64,000 bases of DNA from AE-B3B sp964543295 (GCA_964543295.1 CAZIXA010000001.1:124001-188000), one strand, 5' to 3'. Numbered from the stretch's first letter, positions 8,593-16,812 are shown. Program-made: numbers and translations. The notes: generated by a model not told the origin, from the letters alone.

Positions 8593-8798
8593 AAGGTCAA
8601 TTATCCTTCCCCCAGGAATATATTTTGGTCAAGGGACATTAATGAGTTAATAGATAGATTCGGTATTAAGATACCAAAATATCTGAATCCTGCAAGACTT
8701 TGTCCTTTCTTGCTTGTCGTCAAGACCTCTTTTATTTTCCTGAAGTAATAATTCCTATTATATTCTCCATTAAAAAGTGTGCAGTATCATTGTAGCCA
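8593..8798. repeat. 206-bp direct repeat, copy A
   Basis: Identical, by base-by-base reading, to 11873-12078 (offset 3280). The plus strand of the repeat keeps an open frame (from about 8596) containing DINELIDRFGIKIPKYLNP and ending at TAA 8747-8749. It looks like a fragment of an unidentified gene. The sequence right of the two copies differs completely. Confidence 0.9.
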
Positions 8799-8806
8799 AA
8801 AAAAAA

Positions 8807-8834
8807 TTGACATTCGTAAGAGGAGCCCTATAAT
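8807..8834 (+). promoter_or_regulatory. Consensus sigma-70 promoter
   Basis: TTGACA at 8807-8812, a 16-base spacer, and TATAAT at 8829-8834. A strong ribosome site (TAGGAGG at 8873-8879) and ATG 8884 follow. The gene it once served is now lost. Confidence 0.75.
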
Positions 8835-8883
8835 ATAGTACCTGCAATAAACAAAACATGAAAAACAACAATAGGAGGATAAA

Positions 8884-8976
8884 ATGCTTAACTTTTTAAG
8901 AAAAGGAAGGCAGGTTACTGTTGGCTTATCCTTAAAGGGAAAACCTTCCTCAATCGTTTTTATTTCCTTTTGCTGA
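8884..8976 (+). other. 30-codon ORF behind a strong promoter, running antisense into a corA remnant
   Basis: ATG 8884 has an excellent AGGAGG five bases upstream and the consensus promoter at 8807. The first ~9 residues (MLNFLRKGR) resemble the cytoplasmic start of a membrane-anchored protein. From about 8912 on, the sequence is the reverse complement of a corA fragment, so the ORF is probably the decapitated start of a lost gene. A real short peptide is not excluded. Confidence 0.35.
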
Positions 8977-9100
8977 AAATGGGCTTCGTCATAGTCAATA
9001 ATGGTAATCCTTACCTTCTCGATCTTTTTCTCTCCTATGTGAACAAGAGTCCTGGAGGAAGACCAACCTTTTTTGACCTTTTCTTAACAAGTTCCAGCAT
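8912..9100 (-). pseudogene. corA magnesium transporter, N-terminal remnant
   Basis: From ATG 9098-9100 the minus strand reads MLELVKKRSKKVGLPPG. After a one-base frameshift it continues LVHIGEKKIEKVRITIIDYD, then HFQQKEIKTIEEGFPFKDKPTVT. This is the start of the CorA cytoplasmic domain. Homology stops at about 8912, where the start of another gene is joined in the opposite direction. A ribosome-site-like AGGGGTGAG precedes the start. No membrane domain remains. Confidence 0.7.
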
Positions 9101-9210
9101 TTTTACTCACCCCTCACGCGGAGTATTATGGTAGATAACAAAGCGTATTGGAACCTGCCACCTGTTCAAAACTCCCTGATGGTATCCTCTGGGGACAAGT
9201 TAAGGTAAAG

Positions 9211-9594
9211 CTATTCGTCTTCAGTTAATTCAGAAAAACAAAGACCACTCATCACAACGTCGTAGCTTTCTGATTCTTCGCTTCCAAGCTCAGCAAGGCC
9301 CATCTCACATAACTCTATATTTTGTGTAAGATTCGCCTCACTTGCCTGTTTTTGTGCGATTTCTAACATTTGAAAATTGACGTCAATCCCTTTCACCTTT
9401 GCACCTTTCTGAGCAGCCCTTAGTGTCAATGCCCCAGTCCCACAACCAGGATCAAGGACTTTCTGTCCTTTTTTTATATGAGATGTTAAACCATCATAAG
9501 CCTTATCTAATTTCCCAAGTGTGAGAATGCGAATTCCCTTTTCATACCCACTTGGCACGGATTCAAGTATCTTCATAAAGACATATGTGCTCAT
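9211..9594 (-). pseudogene. Corrinoid-protein-associated methyltransferase (CpaM-like), truncated
   Basis: A 127-residue open frame with the N-terminal part of a class I SAM methyltransferase: motif I VLDPGCGTGALT near residue 48 (the usual second Gly/Ile position is Pro), the acidic loop KGIDVN, and a motif-IV-like VVMSGLCFSEL. The start MSTYVFMKILES and the whole frame resemble CpaM proteins that accompany corrinoid methyltransferases. The frame ends at SELTEDE, just where the family continues for some 60 more residues, so the C-terminal third is missing. An intact corrinoid protein lies at 17.2-17.8 kb. Confidence 0.7.
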
Positions 9595-9630
9595 TTGAAT
9601 ATCCTCTTAAGACCTAAAATGACCGAAACA

Positions 9631-9729
9631 TCGCCTAACGGTTCCAGCATATACGACGTTGCGATTAAAGGGAGCCATGTCCTGAAAGGCAAGGGCGTAA
9701 GCCCGTTGCGTATATGGTGTGTTAGGCGA
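9631..9729. repeat. attC-like imperfect palindrome (99 bp)
   Basis: The ends are a perfect 9-base inverted pair, TCGCCTAAC (9631-9639) and GTTAGGCGA (9721-9729). They contain the integron motifs RYYYAAC (9633-9639) and GTTRRRY (9721-9727). Inside, CATATACG (9648-9655) pairs with CGTATATG (9709-9716). Length and nested pairing fit an attC recombination site, but no integrase gene or second site is in the window. Confidence 0.5.
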
Positions 9730-9808
9730 TAGGCTGCGTCTCTCATTTTGTAAGCCTCTTTTTAGTTCTCACCCTCAACGACGGGATAAACATAGGTACT
9801 TTATCCGT

Positions 9809-9958
9809 ATGAACCATATAGTGATAGAGACCCGGAAGTTGGATGTGAAAAATAATGTAAGGAAGTGTAGAAAAGCAGGGTTTGAAAAGATGGTTATCGT
9901 GAACACCCCGCGAACGCTAAAAGAGTGTGGAAGGTTCTGGTCTAGATTCCTTTTTTGA
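9809..9958 (+). other. Unidentified coding fragment
   Basis: The plus strand is open from inside the palindrome to TGA 9956-9958. The part from ATG 9809 reads like protein (HIVIETRKLDVKNNVRKC, then AGFEKMVIVNT). This resembles an ExE...NVxKCxxAGFxxVxVV pattern seen in nuclease-like C-terminal domains. I cannot name it. There is no ribosome site, so it is probably a gene fragment. Confidence 0.3.
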
Positions 9959-9981
9959 TGCTTATTTCCAGCTTTATTCAC

Positions 9982-10110
9982 CTAAACTAGTATTTTATAT
10001 TTGTCTAAAATCTTTCTGTTTTTTCGGGCAAGTTCTTCATTTTTCTTGAGTAGATCCTCTTCTAATTCAATATCGAAAATCTCTCCTTCCCTGGCTTTGA
10101 TTGGTTCCAT
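9982..10110 (-). pseudogene. hypB 5' fragment, second copy
   Basis: A 42-codon frame from ATG 10108-10110 to TAG 9982-9984, beginning MEPIKAREGEIFDIELEEDL. It is clearly homologous to the first 40 residues of the hyp chimera at 6795-7256, with several substitutions. The P-loop and everything after it are missing. It sits 13 bases downstream of the antiporter gene, mirroring the ROK-hypB order of the first copy. Confidence 0.72.
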
Positions 10111-10123
10111 AAATGCCTCCTCA

Positions 10124-11329
10124 TTATTTTATTCTTTTCTTTCCAGTTTCGCCTGATTTAACCAAGGCCCATTTAGTCAAATAGGGCCCTACTATTTCGG
10201 TAATTACGGTGGTAAAAAGAAGAAGATTAATTACCACAAGAGCAAGGTTTCTTCCAGCTATCCCATAATTTATAAAATCGCTTTTCACCACTATAGCTAA
10301 GGCTAGAGCAACTCCCACTTGAGGAAAAAGAGAAAAACCAATATATTTCTGAACAGCTTCCGGAGCGTGGGAAACTCTGGCTCCAAAAGAAGCGCCTGAA
10401 ACTTTACCTAACATTCTCGCTCCTGTATAGACCAGTCCAATTAATCCAATTTGAGGCAAAAGCTTAATATTCAAATGTGCCCCGGCTAAACAGAAGAAGG
10501 CCATATAGAGAAAAGGAGTAGCATGCTCCCAAATACTTGCTATACTCCGGGAACCTCGAGGAGCCCAATTAGCGAAGGCGATCCCTAAAGCCATATTGGC
10601 TAATAGAGCTGAGAGATGGAAATGGGTAGCTAAACCGATGCAAACCAGAATTGCTCCAATAGTGATAGCAAAGACATCGGTGCGGGAGCGGGTTCGCCGG
10701 GTAACCAAACTCAGTACTAAACCAATTGAGCTTCCTAGTAATAATGCGCCGAGAATCTCTAGACCGGGTTTTCCCAGAATTGTTTGGATCACGAGCCCTC
10801 CTTTATGAACAAGAAGAACTTTGGCTATAGAAGAGCTAAACGCATAAAGAATCAAAGCTATACCATCATCAAGGGCTACCACCGACAAAATAGTGGTGGT
10901 GAGATCTCCTCTGGATCTTGTTTCTTCCAGGACCATAACAGTGGCTGCCGGAGCCGTAGCTGAGGAAACAGCGGCTAGGACTAAGGCTTCATATAGTCTA
11001 TGAGTCAATAAAAACATAGAAATCATCACCAGAAAAAAAGCTCCTAAAGCCTCGCAGATAACAATTGCTCCAATTGACTTTCCCAGGCGCCTTAAATTAG
11101 AAATAAGTAACTCCCTTCCGATACCGAAGGCGATTAGCCCTAAAGCAATGTTGGAGACAAGGTCTACTCTATTAAGAATCCTCTCACTAAAAACTCCCAA
11201 GACTGATCCCCCCCAAATAATCCCCATGATTACCCAGCCCGTAATGACAGGGATTTTTAGTCGGTTAACTATTTTTCCACCTATAAAGCTTAGAATAACC
11301 GCCATCCCCACAACTAAAAGCACATTCAT
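10124..11329 (-). CDS. CPA2-type cation:proton antiporter
   Basis: A 401-residue membrane protein with about 12 hydrophobic segments, typical of the CPA2 (KefB/NapA-like) Na+(K+)/H+ antiporter fold. Visible features are IPVITGWVIMGIIWG at the first helices, ASVSSATAPAAT-like AAVSSATAPAATVM near residue 120, and VVALDDGIALILYA with the conserved Asp pair near residue 150. There is no C-terminal TrkA-N domain, so it is a short transporter. It is followed by a hypB fragment and preceded by a PII-like protein gene, a pairing seen elsewhere for regulated antiporters. It is one of the few intact genes in the 8.6-12.1 kb mosaic. Confidence 0.88.
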   Translation of the reverse strand: MNVLLVVGMAVILSFIGGKIVNRLKIPVITGWVIMGIIWGGSVLGVFSERILNRVDLVSNIALGLIAFGIGRELLISNLRRLGKSIGAIVICEALGAFFLVMISMFLLTHRLYEALVLAAVSSATAPAATVMVLEETRSRGDLTTTILSVVALDDGIALILYAFSSSIAKVLLVHKGGLVIQTILGKPGLEILGALLLGSSIGLVLSLVTRRTRSRTDVFAITIGAILVCIGLATHFHLSALLANMALGIAFANWAPRGSRSIASIWEHATPFLYMAFFCLAGAHLNIKLLPQIGLIGLVYTGARMLGKVSGASFGARVSHAPEAVQKYIGFSLFPQVGVALALAIVVKSDFINYGIAGRNLALVVINLLLFTTVITEIVGPYLTKWALVKSGETGKKRIK

Positions 11330-11361
11330 TCTTGAGTATCCCTCTGGTTAGTCTTAATGCT

Positions 11362-11697
11362 TCAATAAAAATGAGGTGACTTTTGCCAAAGCTTCACCGG
11401 TAAACTAAAAATAACAGCTATCTCCTCTTTATCGAGTTCCATATCTTTTTTCCACTCCTTGACCATTTTTCCAATCGTATCTTCATCTTTAACCAGGGCC
11501 AAGATCAATTTTGGTTCTTTTCGACGACCCCCAAGGCTAGTTCGAAACTCTTTGAAAAGCGGCATCTTAAAGGCCAGAAATTCCTTAAGTTCTTGTGCCT
11601 CAGCTACCAGCAAATCCTCTACTCCCTCCTCTATTAAAACGTCCATAAAGTCCTCTAAACAGTGGCTTTCGTAAAGAAAAATGCACAAAATCTCCAT
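11362..11697 (-). CDS. PII-like regulatory protein paired with antiporter
   Basis: A 111-residue protein beginning MEILCIFLYESHCLEDFM, with LGGRRKEPKLILALVKDED in the middle and an AVIFSLPV strand at the end. This is the ferredoxin-like layout of PII-like proteins that sit next to CPA2 antiporters. I chose ATG 11697 because GGAGGAGGTGA lies just upstream; a longer in-frame start at 11727 would place that ribosome site inside the gene. Such proteins often bind nucleotides and gate the neighbouring transporter (family knowledge). The role here is inferred from the 32-base spacing to the antiporter. Confidence 0.72.
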   Translation of the reverse strand: MEILCIFLYESHCLEDFMDVLIEEGVEDLLVAEAQELKEFLAFKMPLFKEFRTSLGGRRKEPKLILALVKDEDTIGKMVKEWKKDMELDKEEIAVIFSLPVKLWQKSPHFY

Positions 11698-11766
11698 CTT
11701 TTCACCTCCTCCACTTTCTTTTCCCATGATTCCTGCCTCGTCTGCTTTTACAATTCACTTATTTCC

Positions 11767-11872
11767 TCATATCCAGTGATTTCTTTGTAGTACAGTAGCG
11801 ACCGCTCCCCGGACACCGGTATTGTCGCCAGGCTTTGCCGGAACTATCCTCACTCCCTTGATAGCAGCCTCG
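11767..11872 (-). pseudogene. ROK-family kinase C-terminal remnant, second copy
   Basis: Reads FEAAIKGVRIVPAKPGDNTG, then VRGAVATVLQRN and a TGA at 11767-11769. It is about 85% like the remnant at 7276-7403 but more decayed (Leu to Pro, Ala-Leu to Val-Arg). Homology stops exactly at 11872, where copy B of the 206-bp repeat begins. Confidence 0.7.
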
Positions 11873-12078
11873 AAGGTCAATTATCCTTCCCCCAGGAATA
11901 TATTTTGGTCAAGGGACATTAATGAGTTAATAGATAGATTCGGTATTAAGATACCAAAATATCTGAATCCTGCAAGACTTTGTCCTTTCTTGCTTGTCGT
12001 CAAGACCTCTTTTATTTTCCTGAAGTAATAATTCCTATTATATTCTCCATTAAAAAGTGTGCAGTATCATTGTAGCCA
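11873..12078. repeat. 206-bp direct repeat, copy B
   Basis: Identical to 8593-8798. It is joined on the left to the ROK remnant. With copy A it brackets 3.07 kb containing one intact gene pair and several gene fragments. Confidence 0.9.
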
Positions 12079-12206
12079 GAAGAATTCTTTTCTTGCCAGA
12101 ACAGAAAGATTATGGTAGGATTAAAGTCGTAGGATTTAGGTGACTAAGAAGTTCATAAAATCTTGAACGGGGTTGACTGAATATTTACGGTTCGGGGAAA
12201 GTCCCT

Positions 12207-12232
12207 CGATACGCGTATACGATACGCGTATA
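12207..12232. repeat. Tandem 13-bp repeat with ATACGCGTAT palindromes
   Basis: CGATACGCGTATA occurs twice head-to-tail (12207-12219 and 12220-12232). Each unit contains the perfect palindrome ATACGCGTAT. A third ATACGCGTAT stands at 43775-43784. The 184-base stretch 12079-12262 otherwise shows no gene. The palindromes look like a protein-binding site, but no target gene on the right strand is obvious. Confidence 0.55.
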
Positions 12233-12262
12233 AATTTCCTGAATACTAATACTTTCCTGGTA

Positions 12263-13453
12263 CTATCCACCTCCATATCTTAGGAGATCTGGAGCACCAC
12301 CTATAAGTGATTTGTAGATATTTTCCAATCTGGAGACGCTTCTCTCCAAACTATGAGCCTGAACCATTCGGTAGGACTCCTCCTGCATAGATCGTTTTAG
12401 TTTTTCATTGCCGAGAATGTGCTCAATTTTATCTGAGGCGTCTTGAGAGTCATCCAAACTAAAAGTGTATCCGTTTATTCCTTCCTTAACCAGCTCCTGG
12501 GCAGCATTTTCCCGACTTTTTCCAATAAGTATGGCATTTCGAGTAGCCATAGCCTCCAGGGTAGCTATACTCTGAAGTTCGTAAAAAGAGGGCAAAATAA
12601 AAATATCCGCCTCTAGATAAGCACAAAGCAAATCCTTTCCCCTCAAATATCCGGCGAGAATAATAGCGTTTTTGAGCCCATAACTGGCTATTTTTTCTTT
12701 CAACTTATCTTTTAGAATACCCCCGCCTACCATTAATAATTTAACCTCAGATCTTTTCTTTAATAATGATCCCATTATTTCAATAAGATAGACGGGATTT
12801 TTTTCATAACTCAATCGGCCTACATAAAGCAGGAGGGGAGATCGACCCAATCCATAAGAGTCGCGGAACCTCATCCGATTTTCCAAACCGGCTCTCCTAG
12901 AACTAAGCTGATCTAAATCTATTCCATTGCTTACCACTTGAATAGGTCGACGAGTGTAATTCTGGGCAATCTGGCCCGCAAAATGCGAAGGGACAACTAC
13001 CAGATCACCCCGGTTGTAAAAATAGGAAAACCAACTCTCTATCGCCTTTTCCATGAGGAACCAAGGAAACTGTGGCGGAAGAACATTCCCTATCTGAACA
13101 TGAAATCCCAAAACCACGGGAATACCTAATTTCTTTGCCCCCCTTAATGCCTGCCAGCCTAAATAAGTTGGAAGGTTAATCTGAATAATTTCTATTCTTT
13201 CTCTTTTGAGGATGGAAAAAACTTTCTTTGCAGAAGCAAAAGCGAAATAACCTTTTTCCCGGGGGAGAGAGATGCCGAAAAATCTATAAATCTCAATCCC
13301 CTCCACCGCCATTAAGAAGGATTCTTTGGCGCGGGAGGTAAAAACGATAACCGCATATTTCTTTTTTCTTAATTCTAGCGAGAAGTTTTGAGTAGAGATC
13401 CCTTCCCCTCCTACGGCAGGAAAGGTCTGGTCGGAGACAAAACAAACTCTCAT
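12263..13453 (-). CDS. GT4-family glycosyltransferase
   Basis: A 396-residue GT-B enzyme. The N-terminal domain opens MRVCFVSDQTFPAVGGEG, the usual glycine-rich start of GT4 retaining transferases. The second domain has VSNGIDLDQ near residue 178, LLYVGRLSYEKN, and the donor-site motif FILPSFYELQSIATLEAMA with the conserved Glu pair. It likely transfers a sugar from a nucleotide donor onto a lipid or glycan at the inner face of the membrane. ATG 13453 is chosen because it forms TAATG with the upstream stop; the frame is open for ten more codons. It is the third gene of a GT-flippase-GT set. Confidence 0.9.
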   Translation of the reverse strand: MRVCFVSDQTFPAVGGEGISTQNFSLELRKKKYAVIVFTSRAKESFLMAVEGIEIYRFFGISLPREKGYFAFASAKKVFSILKRERIEIIQINLPTYLGWQALRGAKKLGIPVVLGFHVQIGNVLPPQFPWFLMEKAIESWFSYFYNRGDLVVVPSHFAGQIAQNYTRRPIQVVSNGIDLDQLSSRRAGLENRMRFRDSYGLGRSPLLLYVGRLSYEKNPVYLIEIMGSLLKKRSEVKLLMVGGGILKDKLKEKIASYGLKNAIILAGYLRGKDLLCAYLEADIFILPSFYELQSIATLEAMATRNAILIGKSRENAAQELVKEGINGYTFSLDDSQDASDKIEHILGNEKLKRSMQEESYRMVQAHSLERSVSRLENIYKSLIGGAPDLLRYGGG

Positions 13454-14454
13454 TATCCCCTTTTCCTCCAAAAACCTTTCCATCCGAGGTGAACGACCAA
13501 AGAAAGAGCTACCCCTACCCCCAAAAAATCAGTCACCCTGACCATTAAACTATAGGCCAGAGCCCTATTAGGTCCTATTCCCACAAGTTTAAAAATCCCT
13601 ACTTCTCCTAACTCAAAGATTCCCAGGGCTCCAGGAGTGAATTGCAAAGCAAGAACAAGGTGAGTCAAAGCAAAGAGAAGAGCAAGCTCGGAAAGCTTAA
13701 ACACTGTCTTAAGAAAATAAAAGAAAATAGCCGGTTTAATAAATACGAGAAACCCAGCACTAAGTTTTATGCAAAAAGCAAGTAAGGTTGTGGTTCGATG
13801 TTGATTAAAGGCAAGAAAAACATGATCTTCCAGTTTCGATATCTCAGGCTTAACTTTTCTGATAATTTTAGATAGGGGATTTATACGTTCTAATAGAGTC
13901 GCCAGGGAGGTAAAGAGTTTACTCTCATAAAGAAAATTGATCAGAAGCATTCCCATCCCGGCACCGAAGACAATATTGACCGTAAAAAGGGTCAAATAGA
14001 TTTGCCGGGGCAGAGGGTATTCGATGAGAGTCCAGATACTACCTAGGTAAATAAAAAATAAACCAGCCCCAAGCTCCAGGAACTTGTCTACTATAACCGT
14101 AGCTCCTACCTTGGTTATGGGAAGTTGATGTTTCTTACTGATCATATAGGCCCTGAGCGGCTCCCCTCCTATGTACATAGAAGGGGTAAGATAACTCACG
14201 GCAAACCCGATTACCCTTGCCGCAAAGACATCCCTAAAGCTAAGACGATAGCCATAAGAGGCCAAAATAATTTGCCAGGAGAAAGTAAAGAGAAGTAAGA
14301 TGAAAAGTGCATTGGCAATAAAAATAACCACTCCCAAAAGACCTATTTGACCTATCTCAAAGAAAACATTTTGAATACCAGCTAGATAAAATATCAAAAT
14401 CAGGACTGTCAGCCCGACTACCGTGGAGATAACGATAATTATTTCCCTTTTCAT
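13453..14454 (-). CDS. Lysylphosphatidylglycerol synthase TM-region (YbhN/AglD-like) protein
   Basis: A 333-residue membrane protein with about eight hydrophobic segments. It matches the UPF0104 / LPG_synthase_TM family, with LTPSMYIGGEPLRAYM near residue 95, a loop with KLEDHVFLAF and a late TPGALGIFELGEVGIF motif. Members occur as stand-alone proteins next to glycosyltransferases, as here, and are thought to take part in lipid-linked transfer or flipping, but their activity is largely unproven. It overlaps both neighbours by one base, so the three genes form a translationally coupled unit. Confidence 0.87.
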   Translation of the reverse strand: MKREIIIVISTVVGLTVLILIFYLAGIQNVFFEIGQIGLLGVVIFIANALFILLLFTFSWQIILASYGYRLSFRDVFAARVIGFAVSYLTPSMYIGGEPLRAYMISKKHQLPITKVGATVIVDKFLELGAGLFFIYLGSIWTLIEYPLPRQIYLTLFTVNIVFGAGMGMLLINFLYESKLFTSLATLLERINPLSKIIRKVKPEISKLEDHVFLAFNQHRTTTLLAFCIKLSAGFLVFIKPAIFFYFLKTVFKLSELALLFALTHLVLALQFTPGALGIFELGEVGIFKLVGIGPNRALAYSLMVRVTDFLGVGVALSLVVHLGWKGFWRKRG

Positions 14455-15521
14455 TATCCAAACACTATCTTCATGAACCTACCTACAGCTTCATCAGTCC
14501 CGGTTTTATGGAGTAGTCCCGGGTATTTTTTAGCCTCCTCCACATCTCTGGTGAGATCCAGTTTATCTTGATCCACACTGTAGAAATTCTTCCTTTTTTT
14601 ATGATATTCCGCTAGATAGACCTGTTCAGTTTGCCCCGGAGTAGGAATAAATAGAGCTTTTTTTTCTAAGAGGGAAAGTTCCATGATGGTGGTATAGCCG
14701 GGTCTGGTAATCACTAGTTTGGACCTATTCATGATCTCTTCCTGTCTTTTCCTTCCTAAGTAACCAAAAACACGGAGATGGTTAACAGTTTCATTTCGGG
14801 GGTCCTCTGGTTTTCCCAGGGCTATAACCACCCTGCCTTTTAAAAAAGGCGCCTGCTCCAAGATTTTTTTCTCCAGAATTGTCCTCTGCGGCTCTGGTCC
14901 CGAAAGGGGAATGAAATAATCAATGTCTTCAGCAATTTCTCTTTTTCTTAAGTCGGACAGGACTCCCAAATATTCGATCTTTTCTTCCTTAAAATATTTT
15001 AAATTGTGGGAAAGGTCTCCACTCAACCCATCTTCTTTATAATCGGGAACAAGAAACTTAGAGAAGTTATATTTGAAAAAGGAATAGTTGAATCCCTCCG
15101 TTGCCATTTCAAAAAGTTTCACCCTACCGGGAGCAATAAATCTAAGTTGATGAGAAATAAGATAAGAAGGAATTTCTTTATTATAAACACCGTAGCGATT
15201 ATCGGAAATTATTCTTTCATATTTTTCCCTCTTAATCAGTTTTTTTATCTGACTGTGCTCCTCGACAATTTCATTCATATAGATGGGGAAATAGCTAAGG
15301 AATTTAGCTACCGAAAAATCTCTCTCAGAGTAGGCAGACGAATAATCGGGAATAGTAAAATAAGAACAAGCATCCTTAAGCTCGTCCTTTAAAAGATCTA
15401 GAGACCTTCCTATTCCTACCAGGGTAAGAGTATGACCAGCTTTTATCATCCTGCGGAGAAGAGGAAGATCCCTGGTAGCGTGACCCAGACCCCAGGAACA
15501 GACACCGAAGAGAACCTTCAA
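14454..15521 (-). CDS. MurG-like (GT28) glycosyltransferase
   Basis: A 355-residue GT-B protein. It begins MKVLFGVCSWGLGHATRDLP, the GxGH(A/S)TR phosphate-binding loop typical of GT28 relatives such as MurG and archaeal GtfA-like proteins. Later it has VVIALGKPED, and RPGYTTIMELSLLEKKALFIPTPGQTEQ, which holds the donor nucleotide site. The acceptor is unknown. The genes for a membrane LPG_synthase-like protein and a GT4 enzyme follow with one-base overlaps, so a shared glycolipid or surface polysaccharide product is likely (inference). Confidence 0.85.
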   Translation of the reverse strand: MKVLFGVCSWGLGHATRDLPLLRRMIKAGHTLTLVGIGRSLDLLKDELKDACSYFTIPDYSSAYSERDFSVAKFLSYFPIYMNEIVEEHSQIKKLIKREKYERIISDNRYGVYNKEIPSYLISHQLRFIAPGRVKLFEMATEGFNYSFFKYNFSKFLVPDYKEDGLSGDLSHNLKYFKEEKIEYLGVLSDLRKREIAEDIDYFIPLSGPEPQRTILEKKILEQAPFLKGRVVIALGKPEDPRNETVNHLRVFGYLGRKRQEEIMNRSKLVITRPGYTTIMELSLLEKKALFIPTPGQTEQVYLAEYHKKRKNFYSVDQDKLDLTRDVEEAKKYPGLLHKTGTDEAVGRFMKIVFG

Positions 15522-15536
15522 TTTAGTTTCATTCTT

Positions 15537-16166
15537 TCAACCCCCCAACGCATCTCTAACCCCCTTTATGACCTTATCCTTGATCTCCTGACCTTGAGAC
15601 AACGTTGAGGAAAGGACAGAATTTGTCCTTTTTCTAAATTCTTCATCTTTAATATAGACCAGATTAATCTGGACATTCAAGGCTGCACTTTGCAAAGCTG
15701 CATCTGCCAGCAAAGCACCTGCGCCTACATCGGTGATTAAATTAGGATTCCCTTTGGAAACAAGAAGTTGGGCCAGTTCTAACAACCGAAGAGCCAATTT
15801 GGCTGTAGTCAGAGGAACCTGGGTTGCATTCTTCAGGGCAATTTGTAAAGCCTGTCTCCTTTTTTCCTCTAGCTCGGAAGTATCCCTGGGCATACGAGAA
15901 GTCTGAGAAAACCTGGCATATGCCTCAATATCCTTTTGAATGAGCCCAGAAAACTTGCCCTTAAACTTGTCTGCTTCTTTTAAGATCTCTCGAATGTCCC
16001 TTTCAACTCTTTCAAATTTAGGTTTCCCTAAGGTGAAGTTTCCTACCATGCAGAGAAGGGCAGCTCCCAAAGATCCTACCAGGGCAGCTACACTTCCCCC
16101 TCCCGGGGTAGGGGTTTTGGATGCTGTATCCTCGAGAAAACTCCTTAATGGCTGGTCTAAGTACAT
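15537..16166 (-). CDS. fchA: Methenyltetrahydrofolate cyclohydrolase (FchA/FTCD-C family)
   Basis: A 209-residue protein of the formiminotransferase-cyclodeaminase C-terminal family. The signature TPTPGGGSVAALVGSLGAAL is near residue 18, and the helical remainder contains NPNLITDVGAGALLADAA around residue 145. FchA opens the ring of methenyl-THF to give 10-formyl-THF, a step of folate C1 metabolism used in acetogenic and glycine/serine pathways. It overlaps the 5-formyl-THF cyclo-ligase gene by ten bases, which supports the folate assignment. A cyclodeaminase role in histidine breakdown is less likely because no formiminotransferase is present. Confidence 0.87.
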   Translation of the reverse strand: MYLDQPLRSFLEDTASKTPTPGGGSVAALVGSLGAALLCMVGNFTLGKPKFERVERDIREILKEADKFKGKFSGLIQKDIEAYARFSQTSRMPRDTSELEEKRRQALQIALKNATQVPLTTAKLALRLLELAQLLVSKGNPNLITDVGAGALLADAALQSAALNVQINLVYIKDEEFRKRTNSVLSSTLSQGQEIKDKVIKGVRDALGG

Positions 16167-16750
16167 TTTTTACACTCAATGATTCTTTTCTCAGTAATTA
16201 TATAGTCAACTGGGGCATCATGTGATTGAGAAGGAACATTATCCACCAACTGTAGTTCGAAGGCTAAAGCTATGGATTTGGTTCTGCCCGGAGTTTTCTT
16301 TAAGAATCGATCATAAAAACCCTTTCCGAACCCAAGCCGATTTCCTCTCTTATCAAAAGCAACTCCGGGAACTATTATTAATTCAAGCTCTCCTTTCTTG
16401 AGAGCACGATAAAAATTCTTTTTTGGTTGGAGGATCCCTAATGTCCCGGCTGCAAGCTCTTTTTCAGGGTTTTTCAGCTCCGATATTAGAATCTGGTTAT
16501 TTTGGGAGTCAATTAGAGGAACGGCTACTTTTTTACCCAACTTTAAGGAATCTTCAATCATCTTCTCAGTTTGAACCTCATCGGCTAGAGCAAGATAAAA
16601 GAGAATCGTTCCCGCCTCAGAAAATTGCCGATTCTCAAAGAGCTTTTGCCTTATCTCATCACTTTTTCTTTTTATCGCTTGAGGAGATTGAGATCGACGC
16701 AGAGCTAAAATTCTCTTTCTTAAGAGAGATTTACCCACCCCATTCTTCAT
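16157..16750 (-). CDS. 5-formyltetrahydrofolate cyclo-ligase
   Basis: A 197-residue MTHFS-family enzyme that converts 5-formyl-THF to methenyl-THF with ATP. Diagnostic elements are the early basic KSLLRKRILALRRS, VAVPLID near residue 92, and the C-terminal LIIVPGVAFDKRGNRLGFGKGFYDRFL carrying the Asp-x-x-Gly-x-RxGxGxGxYD ATP-binding signature. It is the first gene of the minus-strand operon that continues into fchA and the glycosyltransferases. A good sigma-70 promoter lies 63-91 bases upstream. Confidence 0.92.
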   Translation of the reverse strand: MKNGVGKSLLRKRILALRRSQSPQAIKRKSDEIRQKLFENRQFSEAGTILFYLALADEVQTEKMIEDSLKLGKKVAVPLIDSQNNQILISELKNPEKELAAGTLGILQPKKNFYRALKKGELELIIVPGVAFDKRGNRLGFGKGFYDRFLKKTPGRTKSIALAFELQLVDNVPSQSHDAPVDYIITEKRIIECKKCT

Positions 16751-16812
16751 CTGGAAATATCGGTGAACTAGAAATTTTCCCTCTCAGAGGGACACAAACT
16801 CTTTCTTGTCGG

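Noticed and set aside
9211..9729. Functional integron cassette (methyltransferase plus attC)
   Set aside because: The methyltransferase is truncated and no integrase or second attC is present, so only the single site is reported.
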